DNA of 64,000 nucleotides from Vombatus ursinus (taxonomy: Eukaryota > Chordata > Mammalia > Diprotodontia > Vombatidae), in assembly GCF_900497805.2 (NCBI RefSeq), contig NW_020945064.1, forward strand, positions 6,029,900 to 6,093,899, given 5' to 3'. The notes under the pieces were generated by a model, which did no database searches, was not told the origin of the DNA, and saw only the letters and a program-made list of their open reading frames with translations. The position numbers and the translations under genes were made by a program. Positions 20,925 through 31,718 of this stretch are shown one piece after another (the first letter of the stretch is position 1; every line of letters starts with the position of its first letter).

Positions 20925-21070
20925 TTCATTCATTCAATAAGCATGTATTAAGCACCTATTGAATACAGACTACTTAGACACTAAGGAAACACAAAATTTA
21001 AATAAAATGTAGTTCCTGCCCTCATGGTACTTACAGACTATTAGGAGTATGACACAAACATAGATAATTA
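20925..21070 (-). repeat. L2 3' end
   Basis: 'attcattcaataagcatgta', 'gttcctgccctcatggtact'. Confidence 0.75.
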
Positions 21071-21212
21071 AAATACACAATAATATATGGGGAGGGGAGG
21101 GGAAGAGGGAGATACTGGGGGAAATTTTGGTGATATAAGTTAAACAAAAGATATCAATAAAATGTATTTATTAAAAATATACAATATTATAGGATAAGTA
21201 CATTAGAAAAAA

Positions 21213-21389
21213 CATAAGCAGGGGTAACGAGATGGAGCAGTGGATCGAGCACCAGTCCTGAAGTCAGGAGGACCTGAGTTCAAATATGACCTCAGACATA
21301 TAACATTTACTAGCTGTGTGACTCTGGGCAAGTCACTTAACCCCAATTGCCTCACCAAAAAAACCCCCAAAAAACCAAAACCATAAGCA
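21213..21389 (+). mobile_element. Short SINE (WSINE/WALLSI type) with TSD
   Basis: Body 21221-21381, from 'ggggtaacgagatggagcag' to an A-rich tail. TSD cataagca at 21213-21220 and 21382-21389. Confidence 0.88.
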
Positions 21390-21409
21390 AAGTACCAGAT
21401 GAGGCCCAA

Positions 21410-21540
21410 GATCTTTATTGGCTTGGGTATTTGCTAATGCTATTTCCCCTGTTTGGAAGACTCTCTTCCTCTCAAATCCTGCTTTTCCTTTAATTCTCAG
21501 TTCCAGTCCCCCTTCCTTTGCAAAGCCCACCTGATCACCC
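21410..21540 (+). repeat. L2 ORF2 end
   Basis: 'aagactctcttcctctcaaa', 'gcaaagcccacctgatcacc'; diverged. Confidence 0.5.
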
Positions 21541-21690
21541 CGTGATTTGCAGGACCTGGTTCAAATCCCAATTCTGTCACTTGTTAGGTATATCATTTGG
21601 GCAAGACCCTTCATCTGTAAAATGAGGGGATTTGACTAACTGAACTGCAAGGTCCTATCCTGCTTTAAATCTATGATCTTATGGTAGGCC
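21541..21690 (+). repeat. THER1 SINE
   Basis: 'cctggttcaaatcccaattc', 'cttcatctgtaaaatgaggg', 'tttaaatctatgatcttatg'. Confidence 0.75.
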
Positions 21691-21875
21691 TCAGCCCAAA
21701 GGGCTATTTCCTGGCTCGTATCGGTTATTATCTGTGCTATTATTTGGCTCTTGGCATATTCTGCCATGAAAACTTAGTTAAATTAGGTTGATGAGTAGAG
21801 GTAGATAGACAGAGTCATAGACGGCTAGAGGTAGATAGAAAGATGATGGATAGATAGAGTGATGGATGTAAAGAC

Positions 21876-22140
21876 AGATCATCTATTAAATGCTTATTAT
21901 GTGCCAGACACTATGCTAAGTGCTAAGAATACAAACACAAGCAAACAAGACAGACCTTGCCCTCAAGCTGCTTACATTCTAATGGAGGAAGAGAACACAT
22001 AAAGGGGAGCTAGAAAGGAAGAGGACCAGTCTGTTGAGAAACTGGAGGACTTGGAAGAGTGAGGAATGGAGTGAGCGTGACTGGAGGTCCTTGTGAAATG
22101 GTGGCTGGGCCCAGGGACTCAGCTCCAGGTCAGAAGCATA
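21876..22140 (-). repeat. L2 3' end
   Basis: 'ctattaaatgcttattatgt', 'gccagacactatgctaagtg', 'ccctcaagctgcttacattc'. Confidence 0.8.
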
Positions 22141-22185
22141 TGGTGGCCTGGGGCAAAGCTTTTGGCCAAGAGGTGGAGAATTCTG

Positions 22186-22188
22186 GAG

Positions 22189-22223
<35 letters not shown>

Positions 22224-22292
22224 GTGTATATATGTATCTGCATAAATATACACATATGTATATATCAGTGTATATATATATATATATATGTT
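22186..22292. repeat. (GATA)n and (TA)n microsatellites
   Basis: About nine tagatagatag units, then TA-rich DNA. Confidence 0.92.
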
Positions 22293-22294
22293 TG

Positions 22295-22530
22295 TATGTT
22301 GTTGAGTCATTTCAGACATGTCTGGTTCTCCATTATCCTATATGGGGTTTTCTTGGCAAAGATGCTGGGGTGGTTTGCCATTTCCTTTTCCAGCTCATTT
22401 TACATATGAGGAAACTGAGGTAAACAGGGTGAAGTGAGTCAGTGTCACACAGCTAGTAAGTGATCCAGATTTGAACTCAGTACTCCTGACTCCAGGGGCC
22501 AGTGCTCTATCCACTGTGCCACCTAGTTTC
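22295..22530 (-). mobile_element. MAR1-type SINE
   Basis: Full-length reverse copy: 'gttgttgagtcatttcagac', 'gggttttcttggcaaagatg', 'ctatccactgtgccacctag'. It sits between a GATA tract and a TATC/TG tract. Confidence 0.85.
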
Positions 22531-22717
22531 TATCTATCTATCTATCTATCTGTTTACACATGCATACACACATATACACACATACATTTACACTTATGAA
22601 TCTATATATGTATATGGACACATAAAATGTGCACATACCTGTGCATATGCAGGGTTACATGTATGTATATATATATTTATATATACACTTATATATATAC
22701 ATATATGTGTGTGTGTA

Positions 22718-22755
<38 letters not shown>

Positions 22756-22770
22756 CATATATGTGTGTCT
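22531..22770. repeat. (TATC)n, (TG)n and (TA)n microsatellites
   Basis: Compound simple repeat; the open frames over it are artefacts of the repeat. Confidence 0.92.
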
Positions 22771-22819
22771 CCATGGAGATAGAGATGTTTCAAATGTAGA
22801 ATTACATATATGTCTCCCG

Positions 22820-22960
22820 GTTGATCTGTAGAAAGCCCCTTGAGGTCAGGGGCCACATTTTGCTCATCCATCTTTGCATTACTCCCATGGCAGCTAGCGT
22901 AGTGACCTGCTGGAGTGATGGAGCAGAGACTCCATCAATGCTTGTTATTGATGGGTGGGT
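22820..22960 (+). repeat. L2 3' end
   Basis: 'aagccccttgaggtcagggg', 'catctttgcattactcccat', 'caatgcttgttattgatggg'. Confidence 0.65.
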
Positions 22961-23265
22961 TGAAGGTTTGATTGGACACACATTGGCTACCCCTGGTGTT
23001 TGCCATTCTCTGTCTTCAGTGCCTGGAGAAGATCCAGCAGCACCCAACCAGGCTGAGAGCCTGCTGCCCCAAAGAAACACTAATGCTCACCTTGTGGTTG
23101 GTTACATTGCTTGGCTCCTGACACAGAGATCTGAGTATCAGGAAGAGCCGGCCGTCGGGGACAAGGTGACTTCTTTTGTCCCTCACTCCTGTCATGTGGC
23201 TCAGAAAGCTAGTCCCTTATGGCACCATGCCTTGCAAACAAGAGCCCCAGCTGCTGAGCAGAGCT

Positions 23266-23315
<50 letters not shown>

Positions 23316-23554
23316 CAGTGCCCCCAGGGCTGCCCGCCACATGTCTGCCCAGCCCCATGGGCTGCCAGAGATTACAACGCTGTCAGCAGAGTGAATTGTC
23401 TTCAAATACAGAGGACAAGGATGTGTGTACACAGAGTCCCTCCGAGATAACACAGGCAACAGCTGCTGACTCTGAGTTTCAGGGACCCCTGAAGGGACTG
23501 TTGGTATGAGTTGGTCGGTGCCTACCTTGGCACATCCTAACAGTTCAGTTCAAT
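22961..23554. other. Repeat-poor block with GT microsatellite
   Basis: (GT)n at 23268-23312. A plus-strand frame open for 209 codons (22821-23450) starts in the L2 tail and runs through the GT repeat as a VC repeat; not a credible protein. Confidence 0.5.
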
Positions 23555-23690
23555 CAACTCACGTAAATTCAGTGGACATTTATTAAGCACTTACTCTATA
23601 CCTGGCATCATGCTATAAGCTGGGGATTCAAGGACAAGACAAAGCATTTCCTGCCCATAAGAAGCTTACATTCTATTAGAGCAGGGAGGG
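23555..23690 (-). repeat. L2 3' end
   Basis: 'tttattaagcacttactcta', 'agaagcttacattctattag'. Confidence 0.8.
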
Positions 23691-23930
23691 GTTATTAACC
23701 ATTTTTGTTTGTCAGACCCCTGTGGTAGTCTGGGAAGCCTATGAGCCTCTTCTCAGAACCACCTAATCTTATTGACTGACTGACTAATTGCAGGAAATGC
23801 TGAATTTCAATTAGAGGTTAGTGAAAATTAAGATGCAATTGTTTCTCTATTCAAGTTCATAACCCTCCCCCAAATTTATCCATCGACCCTTGCAGGGTGG
23901 GTCTGTGGACCCCAGGTGAAGAGCACTTGT
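23690..23930 (+). mobile_element. hAT-type element (H1-like)
   Basis: 'ggttattaaccatttttgtt', 'gaagcctatgagcctcttct', 'atttcaattagaggttagtg', 'gggtctgtggaccccaggtg'. Ends are inversely related and degraded. Confidence 0.65.
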
Positions 23931-23964
23931 ATCAAAAGGAAATATTAAGTAAAGATAGATGGTT

Positions 23965-24208
23965 ATATGTTATGATAATAAAATTAATAACAACAACTAT
24001 CCTTTATGTAGCACCTATTCTGGGCCAGGCTCTATGGTAAATGCTTTACAGATATTATTTTATTTGATCCTCACAATAACCCTGAGAAGTAGGTACTAGG
24101 ATTATCTCCATTTCACAGTCGAGGAAACTGAGGCAAACAGAAGTTAAATGATTTGCCCAAGATCACAGAGTTAGTAAGGGTCTGAGGCCAGATTTGATTT
24201 CCAGGTCT
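23965..24208 (-). repeat. MIR/MON1-like SINE
   Basis: 'gtagcacctattctgggcca', 'tttgatcctcacaataaccc', 'cacagtcgaggaaactgagg', 'atttgcccaagatcacagag'. Confidence 0.8.
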
Positions 24209-24960
24209 AATAGGAAGGGCAGTTTTCCAGAAGGCACAATGGTAGAGTATGGAAGAGTGGGGGTGGGGACCTCTGAGGGCTAGATTGATGAGGATGGGAA
24301 TGAGGGGACGGCGAGTGCTGGTCTGAGAAGGGATCTTTGGACTGGGTAGCCTACAACTCTGGCTCACAGGAATTCTCAGTGGAGTCAGAGGACCTGTAGA
24401 TTGTCATGTTGTCCACTGCAGCCAAGTTGAGGTTGACTTAGCGATCAGTCCCTCAGAAAGAGGGAGAAAAGGGATGGTGGTGGAGAGCTCTTGTGCACAT
24501 GGCGGTGGGTAGGGTTAACGTCCAGTGCCTGGTCCTGCCTGGTAGTCAAGGAAGGAGTAGGTGTCATTGTGGTGTCAGACTTGTATTAGGTCCTTATACT
24601 CAGCCAGGACAGCTCTGTGCCATTACTTACTCCAATATGGAGGAGAAGAACTCCCCTGGGAGCTCTCCGGAGGGACTTTGTTTCTGGAATGGTGTGTGGG
24701 CTGGAAGCTGGTTCTGTCTGACCCTGGATCAATTGCAGATTGGTAGAGTCCGGGAGCCAAGCTGCTTAAATTCAGACGAAACACGTTAAAGGTAGTCTCT
24801 GTTAGACAGGTAAGCCCAGCTCCTGGTCCCTTGACCTCAGCCAGGTCAGCTCCATCCTCTAGAAGTTTCCTGAAATTCATGATTATATAATACTTTAAGA
24901 TTGAACCTATCCCACTTGGGTCATAGTCTATGGTCATTCTGGTCCTATATACTCTCTCTC
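24209..24960. other. Repeat-free block
   Basis: About 750 bases with no recognised repeat. Overlapping 60-137-codon open frames on both strands have no domain. Confidence 0.3.
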
Positions 24961-24963
24961 CTG

Positions 24964-25170
24964 CTAATCCAGGTGTTCTTAACCCTTTCTTGTGTCCTGA
25001 ACTCCTTTGGAGTTTGGAGAAGCCTGTGGACCCCATTTCAGAGCATTTTTAAATAATTAAAGGAATTGCTAGATTTCAGTAAGAAGTTAGTGAAAATAAA
25101 GATGTAACTTTCCCCCTCCAGATTTTCCCTAAAATCTATCTGTAGGCCCTTAGGAAATCCTGCCTTAATT
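24964..25170 (+). mobile_element. hAT-type element (H1)
   Basis: 'ggtgttcttaaccctttctt', 'gagaagcctgtggaccccat', 'gctagatttcagtaagaagt', 'tctgtaggcccttaggaaat'. Confidence 0.7.
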
Positions 25171-25379
25171 GACTGAACTGTCAATAGCCCAACTTCTTTT
25201 GTTTTCCTAAGGTAAGTAATTTATAATTACATGTTCAGGGCCGTTTATAGACTAGAAGAAGGTAATAGATGATGTAGGTCTGAAGGCTGGTCTGGATATC
25301 CCACCTACTTCAATGAAAGGGCACAGATTGTCCTTCTGAGAGTCTTGCCTCCCTCTCATCCCCAGATAGATCACTAAGG
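25171..25379. other. Short unassigned stretch
   Basis: Contains 'aggtaagtaatttataatta', a splice-donor-like match, but no supporting exon. Confidence 0.25.
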
Positions 25380-25885
25380 AAGGCCCATCTCTCTCTTTAA
25401 AAAAATTTTTTTAAATCGTAGATTTAGCATTCATCAACAAACACAATCATTTCACTTACAGAAAAGGAAAGAGGCTTATATTAGAGACTGTGAACTTCTC
25501 TTATTTATAATTTTTAAAAAAGAAATGTTAAATTTAATGGGTGACAAAGGTCTTCTATTTGCTTGCTTCCCCTTCTGAACTTTTTTTCTTCTGTGTATTT
25601 TTGAAAAATATTTTTTATTGATTTTTTCACATTATCACTACCCACTAACCTACCACTCCCAATCCTCGTCCTTAAGTAGAAGCCCTCCCTTATAACAAAT
25701 ACGTATAAGGCAGCAAAATAAATCAACAATTTGCTCTTTCTTAGAATGCATATCTAATTTGGCATGGTGACTCCATTATCTCTTGGTCAAAAAATCTGTT
25801 CTTTAGACATCTCTATCCCCACTCTTCCATATTTCACCATTGTGCCCTCTGGAACCTTTGTTCTATTAACAAACTGCCCTTTTTA
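25380..25885 (-). repeat. L1 3' UTR fragment
   Basis: 'ttgaaaaatattttttattg' and 'cccttataacaaatacgtat' match the marsupial L1 3' region read in reverse. AT-rich, diverged. Confidence 0.5.
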
Positions 25886-25889
25886 TTAA

Positions 25890-26045
25890 ATCTGGAAATC
25901 AAATCTAGCCTCAGACGCTTACTAACTGTTTGATCTTGGGCAAATCACTTAACTTCTGTTTGCCTCAGTTTCCTCAACTGTAATATGGAGATAATCCTAT
26001 CACCTACTTCCCAGGTTATTGTGAGGATCAAATAAAATAATCTCT
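25890..26045 (+). repeat. MIR/MON1-like SINE
   Basis: 'atctagcctcagacgcttac', 'ttgcctcagtttcctcaact', 'ggttattgtgaggatcaaat'. Confidence 0.75.
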
Positions 26046-26059
26046 TGGAATCAGTCTTT

Positions 26060-26565
26060 TAAAGTTACTATCATTTACTGATTTGATCAGAGTTCTGAGG
26101 TCTTTCGAAGCATCATTTTCCTTTATATTATTTTTGTTGTCATGGTGCCCATGGCAACCACACTAATTCATTCTTTCATTCCTCTCTGGCCTTCTGCTCC
26201 TGACTCTGTACTTTCTCTACTCTGCCACTGCAGCCATATCACCCTGAAGTTCCTTCTGATCTGGTGGTTACTTCCTCTGATTGGTCAGTTCCTTCTAGAA
26301 CTATTAAGGAAAGTGTCCAGGCTAGCCATGTCTTCACTGCTCTCTGGGCTATATTCTTGACTATCAGGCCTTTCTACATGCATACCCTCTCTCCTACCCC
26401 CTTTTCAGCTTCCTCTTATGTCTTGTCTTCCCCGATTAGAATGTGAGCTCCCTGAGGCCAGGTACTGTCCCTTTTCGCTTTTATTTGTATTTCCAGCACT
26501 TAGCACTTACCACAATACCTGGCACTTGTTAAGTGCTTAATAAATGCTTGACTTGACTTGTCATC
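26060..26565 (+). repeat. L2-type 3' end
   Basis: Clear at 26400-26565: 'agaatgtgagctccctgagg', 'ccagcacttagcacttacca', 'cttaataaatgcttgacttg'. The left part is diverged. Confidence 0.6.
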
Positions 26566-26571
26566 TCCTAT

Positions 26572-26870
26572 TTTTTTCTTCCTGGTCCTTCTAAATTCAT
26601 TATGCATTGGTTGGTACAAGTAAATTTCCATCTTTCTCTGAGTCTGCTATATTCATCATTTCTTTTAGTACAATCATATTCCATTTCATTAATATTCCAC
26701 AATTCTTTCAGCTGTTCCCTAGTGGATGGGCACCTACTTGATTTCCAGTTCTTTGCTATTACAAAAACTCTGGCTTTTCTCCCTATCTCCAATCTCCTTG
26801 GCAAAGATGCCAAAGAATAGCATCACTGGGTTAAAAAAAGGTACAAATAGTTTAGTGATGGTGTTTCTTT
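26572..26870 (-). repeat. L1 ORF2 C-terminal fragment
   Basis: Minus strand encodes 'FVIAKNWKSSRCPSTREQL' and 'LWNINEMEYDCTKRNDEY', the L1 ORF2 C-terminal pattern (KxWxxxxCPSxxEW, WxxxxMEYYxAIxxxE). More diverged than the copy at 41.9 kb. Confidence 0.8.
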
Positions 26871-27225
26871 AAGGTATGTCAGTACCTGAAGACCTATGAA
26901 TCTAATGTATATATAGATCAGAAGAGTCTAAATAGATGCTCAACGAAGATTTGTTGGCAACAATGATAAGCATGAAAGTATTTTATTTCTCAATTGTGAA
27001 GAGAGATTAAAGTCTCAGGATTGCCAATTGGGGTTAGATCTTCCAGCATAGGATTTTGTCTTTGACAGAGGCATCAAGGGATGTCCTCCCTGACATTAGC
27101 CTCTAACACCGGGCTTCGATAGCATTTCCTGAAGAACCCTTGTCATACAGGATGACTTCATCCAAATTCTTCTTGAGTCTAATTTAGACTTTCCTCCTAT
27201 ATACTTTCCAAGAAGGAGATCTTGA
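26871..27225. other. Unassigned sequence
   Basis: No repeat or gene recognised. Confidence 0.3.
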
Positions 27226-27368
27226 GATCATAGGATCTAGAGTTTAGAGGTGCTTGAAAGGTCATCTAACCGAACCTCCTTATTTTATTGAGGAGATCAT
27301 TGTTGCCCAGAGAAGGCAAGTAACTTGTCCAAATAAGTATTGGAATCAGAATTTGAATCCAGATCTAG
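27226..27368 (-). repeat. THER1 SINE
   Basis: 'catctaaccgaacctcctta', 'aggcaagtaacttgtccaaa', 'gaatttgaatccagatc'. Confidence 0.75.
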
Positions 27369-27369
27369 A

Positions 27370-27650
27370 CAGCTAGGGGGTGCAGTGGATAGAGTGTTGG
27401 AGATTGGGCTAGAAGCTAGAGTCAGGCAGACCTGAGTTCCAATTTTGCTTCAGACTTATTAACTGTGTCACCTGGACAAAACATTTAACCTCTGCTGCCT
27501 CAGTTTCCTTATTTGTAAAATGGGAAATCATAACAATAGCACCTACCTTCCAGAGCTGTTGTGAGGACAAAATAAGGTTTTATTTGTAAAACATGTCATA
27601 AACCTTAAAGCAATAATAAACCCTTATAATAATATTGTTAGTATTATTAA
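27370..27650 (+). repeat. MON1-like SINE
   Basis: Head 'ggtgcagtggatagagtgtt', 'cagacctgagttccaatttt', core, then the MIR-type tail 'ccagagctgttgtgaggaca' and an AT-rich end. Confidence 0.8.
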
Positions 27651-27769
27651 TCTTGTTATTATCATCTCCTAACTCTAAATTCTATGCTCTTTTGGCTACA
27701 TCATATGTTGATGGATTTCTTTGGCTCTGCCCAGATTCCAATTCAACTAAGCATGGTGGGATTCAATCC

Positions 27770-27955
27770 CAGAATGAGATTCAGGAGACTTGGGGTTTGG
27801 TGCCAGCTAGACTGGCTGTGCCCTCTTTGGAAAATGACTTCCCTTCTCTAGGACTTAATTTCCTTAGGTTTAAAATGATTGGGTTGGAGGTCCCTGAGGT
27901 CCTCTCTAACATCTTATGAGTCTATGACCTCTTCCAGTTCTAACTTTCTCTGATT
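27770..27955 (+). repeat. THER1 SINE
   Basis: 'gaaaatgacttcccttctct', 'tgattgggttggaggtccct', 'gagtctatgacctcttccag'. Confidence 0.65.
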
Positions 27956-28164
27956 CATCTTCCTACTGTCCTAACCAGAGGTACAGGCTGAGGAGAGAAA
28001 TGTGCAAGAATGGTTTCAGGGGACTGGTGTTCAGCCTGGCTCTCCCATCTGGTGCCCATAGCAAGCAGTACTCCAGGAGACATGGAGCCTTGATAACACC
28101 AGCACAGTTGGAGTCTGTCCTTGACTTCTTGGCCACTGAATGGGAGAGTATGCATTGCCCTACT
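27956..28164. other. Unassigned sequence
   Basis: No feature seen. Confidence 0.25.
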
Positions 28165-28590
28165 TCATGTTTTTGTTGTTCGTCTTTCATTTTTGAAGAG
28201 GACCAATGACATCATGATGTTGGGATAAAATACTGGATGATGGATGATGTCTTGATTTGTCTATGAATTGGATTTAAGTAAGGCACAGTTGCACAAAATT
28301 TTCAGTCTCACTCTTTCTTCCAGAGTCATTGAAGTCCAATATTAAGACAAAAGTCAGGATGACTGGTTATGGCCTGGAATGCAATGGATAACCTTGGCAT
28401 CTTCGATGTCTGACCAAACTCTAAGTACCTACTTTAGTCACCTTAATGGCCATTGAACAAGTTATTCTCATTCCCCCATTCCACCAGGGAAAGTGTTTGC
28501 ATGCTTGGGGTAGACAACCCCCCAACTCAGTGACATGTTTGACCTCAACCTGTCTGTCAAGCTGGTTTTACTGGGTGTGGCTGCTATGCA
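28165..28590 (-). mobile_element. Unnamed retroposon R3, copy a
   Basis: Reverse copy beginning at its 3' end ('gttgttcgtctttcattttt', 'gaggaccaatgacatcatga'). Homologous to 44968-45485 and 54485-55011. 3' terminus reads 'gaaagacgaacaacaa' on the minus strand. No protein recognised. Confidence 0.75.
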
Positions 28591-28599
28591 TACCTTCCA

Positions 28600-28650
28600 T
28601 TGTTTAACACTTCCAGGCACATAGTAGGTGCTTAATAAAGACTTGTTTGT
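28600..28650 (+). repeat. L2 3' tip
   Basis: 'cacatagtaggtgcttaata' and 'agacttgtttg'. Confidence 0.6.
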
Positions 28651-28651
28651 C

Positions 28652-28825
28652 CCATGGACTTCTCTGGCAGTCTGGTGAAGTCTATCACCTTCTTCTTAGA
28701 ATCATATTCTTTAATGAATACAATAAAGTACAGAGGATAACAAAGGAAACCAATTATATTAAAATATCAAAAATATTTTGAAAATAAGTTCACGGACTGC
28801 AGGTTAAGAACTCCTGCCTAGATCT
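28652..28825 (+). mobile_element. hAT-type element (H1), left TIR missing
   Basis: 'ggcagtctggtgaagtctat', 'gataacaaaggaaaccaatt', right TIR 'gcaggttaagaactcctgcc'. Confidence 0.75.
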
Positions 28826-28844
28826 ATAATCCTATAAGGCCTAT

Positions 28845-28960
28845 AGTGCCTACCTTACAATGTTATTGTGAGGCTCAAAATCAAATGAATATAGGTAAAA
28901 CCTTGGTAGACTTTGGAGGGGTAGAAAAGCGTCAGCTATTATTATTGTTATTCTTAGTTT
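28845..28960 (+). repeat. MON1/MIR tail
   Basis: 'gtgcctaccttacaatgtta', 'ttgtgaggctcaaaatcaaa', 'cagctattattattgttatt'. Confidence 0.6.
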
Positions 28961-29260
28961 TCAAGTCAACACCCAGCTGCAGGGTTTCCCAAACAGTTAG
29001 CACTCCATAAATATTTTCTGATTGGTTGGGTAAAGAGAAGCACTTCCTCCTTGCAATTTTGATCTCGCTACAACAGAAGATGTAGGTCGGAGGTAAGTAG
29101 GGTGTCGGAGGTTGGGGGTTCAGAGGATGTGGTCTCATTCTTACCCTATCCACTCTCGACAGTAAACATTTCTACTCCAGGCTGCTAGTGGGGAGTCCTG
29201 GGTCAATTATGTGCCTAAAGTCACTATAGAATTTAAGTGGGAATTTGGGCCCATGTGGGG
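28961..29260. other. Unassigned sequence
   Basis: A short THER1/L2-like scrap near 28990; otherwise nothing recognised. Confidence 0.25.
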
Positions 29261-29430
29261 TACTGGGCATTTTTTTTTTTTTGGTGAGGCAATTGGGGTT
29301 GAGTGACTTGCCCAGGCTCACACAGCTAATAAGTATCACGTGTCTGAGGCCAGATTTGAACTCAGGTCCTCCTGACTCCAGGGTCAGTGCTCTATCTACT
29401 GTGCCACCTAGCTGTCCCCGATACTGGGCA
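29261..29430 (-). mobile_element. Short SINE (WSINE/WALLSI type) with TSD
   Basis: T-run, 'ggtgaggcaattggggttga', to 'gccacctagctgtccc'. TSD tactgggca at 29261-29269 and 29422-29430. Confidence 0.9.
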
Positions 29431-29992
29431 ATGTCCACAGACCTCTTGCTTTGGCTATAACCTGGATTCTGTTTCCCCAATTTAAATGTTCAGTCTCAGA
29501 GATTTCAGTTCCCTGTGAGCTGTGGCTAACTGAGTCTGGCGGATTGATGGTGGAACATTCCACCACCTACGCACTGCATGCATCAGCACCAATGAATCGG
29601 GGTTGGGGCCCATGGGGCCTGACTGGGAAAGTTGATCCCCTCAGGGGTGAGGGTCCTGGTTCATTGGTGATGGGATGCTCAGCTGTGAAAGCATGTGGCC
29701 CAAGAATGTGGCAGTCCCTGGCATAGGGACAGCTCCCAAGGCTAAGGATTCCTTCTGCCATCAGTGGTCGCAGCCCACAGCTGGAGTCACAGATGTCTGA
29801 CAGAGCTGCAGCGGGGAAAATGCTGTACCAACTGCTTAGAATCTGCAAGGGGAAATTATGGTTACCTCCTGGGGCTCCTAGCAAGTACAACTTTTCTGCC
29901 AAAGTGGGCAACTTCTAATCTGGACCAGCAAATTCCCAGGATGCCAGGTTTCCAGGCAGAAGGAGTAGGTTGCTTATCCATAGTATCATATG
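29431..29992. promoter_or_regulatory. Repeat-free block, candidate regulatory element
   Basis: No repeat recognised over 560 bases. Includes 'ccccaatttaaatgttcagt', a strict inverted repeat at 29548-29565 and 'gcactgcatgcatcagcacc'. Open frames of 87-114 codons on both strands lack domains. Function is inference. Confidence 0.35.
29548..29565. repeat. 8-bp-arm inverted repeat
   Basis: TGGTGGAA-CA-TTCCACCA: perfect arms around a 2-base spacer, containing CATTCC (TEAD-like) on both strands. Could be a dimer-binding site or chance. Confidence 0.6.
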
Positions 29993-30095
29993 ATCTTGAA
30001 ATTGACGGGAAATTTGCAATTGTTTAGTCCAGCCCTCTCATTTTATAGATAAGGAAACTGAGGCCCATAGATAGGAAGGGACTAGTCACTTGGTT
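29993..30095 (-). repeat. THER1 fragment
   Basis: 'gtttagtccagccctctcat', 'tatagataaggaaactgagg'. Confidence 0.7.
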
Positions 30096-30224
30096 GGCTT
30101 ATCCTGTGGGTATGATCAAAGTAGAACATTCTTCCTGGGTGTAGGTTTCTATTTCTGGGAGGGAAATTCAGAAGGCACAGAAGGATCTCATTCTGGCCTG
30201 GCCCATTTTCATAACCAGGAAACA

Positions 30225-30492
30225 GCCTGGCATAGTGAGAAAAGCACAGGATTTGAGTAGCAGAGCCAGGACTCAAACCCCCAAATTAGGAAGGCAGAAT
30301 GATACAGTAGAAAGAACATTGGCTTTGGATGCAGGAGATCTGGCTTCAACCTGCTCTCTGACACTTACTTCCTGTGTGGTCAAGTCATTCAACCTCCCTG
30401 GGCCTCAGCTTCATCATTTGTAAAATGAAGGGCTTGGACTAGATGGTCTATTATGACCCTTCCAGGTCTCAATCTGTGATCTTACGTCTTTG
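30225..30492 (+). repeat. MIR fragment followed by full THER1
   Basis: 30225-30290 carries a MIR head; 30291-30492 is complete from 'atacagtagaaagaacattg' through 'cctgggcctcagcttcatca' to 'aatctgtgatcttac'. Confidence 0.75.
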
Positions 30493-30494
30493 TC

Positions 30495-30935
30495 ACTTAC
30501 TACATGATTGCTATAAGAAATGACAAAAGGGGCAGTTTCAGGGAAACCTGAGAAGACTTGTGGGAACTGATGTAGAATGAAATGAGCAGAACCGGGAAAA
30601 CAATTTATGCAGTAACAAGAATACAATAAAGATAAATGACTTTGAAAAGCTTAAGAACTCTGATCAATGCAATGACCAAGGGTGATTCCAGAGTTCTAAT
30701 GATGATGTCTGCTACTCACCTGTGAACAGAGTTGATGGACTCAGGGTGCAGAATGACACATATGTTTTTTTGGACATGACTTATGTGGGAATTCATTTTA
30801 CTTGACAATGTCTATTTGTTACAAGGGTTTTCTTTTTCTTTTTTCACCCCAGTTTGGGGTGGGGGTGAGGTAGGAGGCAAGAAAAATTAAATATGCAATA
30901 ATTGAAAAAAAACATTAGTTTTAAAAAGAAACAGA
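30495..30935 (+). repeat. L1 3' end, sense strand
   Basis: 'gaaacctgagaagacttgtg', 'gaatgaaatgagcagaacc', 'acttgacaatgtctatttgt' and the G-rich 'cagtttggggtgggggtgag' before an A-rich end: marsupial L1 3' UTR. It runs opposite to the L1 block at 35-43 kb. Confidence 0.7.
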
Positions 30936-30954
30936 ACATAGAACATTTTTTAAA

Positions 30955-31082
30955 ATTACATACAAGACCTTAGACAAGTCACTCATTCTCTCTGGGTCTC
31001 AATTTCCCTATCTATAAAAATAAAAGGTTACGATAGATGATTTCTAAGGTCAGCTTCCAGCTGTAAACTCTGTGACATAGGG
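30955..31082 (+). repeat. THER1 3' part
   Basis: 'cttagacaagtcactcattc', 'atagatgatttctaaggtca', 'gcttccagctgtaaactctg'. Confidence 0.75.
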
Positions 31083-31517
31083 ATTCTTTGAAGGGTAGAA
31101 TCTCATATTATTAAGATCTTCAGGTTCCTGGTAGAGCTGCCAGAAGGCAGAGATTCAACTGTTCTGGTCCCTTTGCAGAGAAATTATTGCTGAATTGCAC
31201 ATATCTTGGCCGAGTATTTATAATCTGGTTGTTATTGAAAAGGCACCTTCTAAACACCATACCTGTTCATTTGTGTATGCAAACTTACAGACCTGTTTCA
31301 TTATTTCTACAGGCTGGTACGAAACAGTTCTGAGCTGTGTGCACACTTGTAATGCCTCTCCCCACCCCCCAACCCCAAGCTCAGAAGGATTAGCAATGGG
31401 GCAGATCTTAAGGGCCATAACCACCCCGGCCATTTGTGGACACCCAGACCCCCACAGGAAGCACTTCCTGCCCCATTTCTTTTATTTGCATGTGTCCCAT
31501 GACTATTTATGGGGCTC
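31083..31517. promoter_or_regulatory. Repeat-free block, candidate conserved non-coding element
   Basis: 'gagtatttataatctggttg', 'gttcatttgtgtatgcaaac', 'ttttatttgcatgtgtccca' (octamer-like ATTTGCAT) and 'tgactatttatggggc' (MEF2/CArG-like) cluster here. Frames of 70-130 codons on both strands have no domain. Enhancer function is inferred only. Confidence 0.4.
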
Positions 31518-31718
31518 TGTTGGTAGAGGAGTAGAAGTAGCACTAGATTTGGAGAGAAGAGACTGGGGTTTGAATTCTGGTTCTGTCGTTCACTAGATAC
31601 ATCCTTCGGTTAGCCACGTCCCTTTTCATGGCCTCAGTTTCTCCGTCTGTTAAATAAAGGAATTGGACTAAGTGATCTCTCTGAGCCATTTTAGTTCCAA
31701 GTCTGATGCTTTAGATAA
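31518..31718 (+). repeat. THER1 SINE
   Basis: 'ggtagaggagtagaagtagc', 'gggtttgaattctggttctg', 'gaattggactaagtgatctc'. Confidence 0.8.

Noticed and set aside
22821-23450. 209-codon plus-strand open frame
   Set aside because: Starts in an L2 tail and crosses a GT microsatellite read as VCVCVC; no homology.
25205-25230. Splice donor-like 'aaggtaagtaat'
   Set aside because: No open exon or acceptor partner nearby; such matches are frequent by chance.
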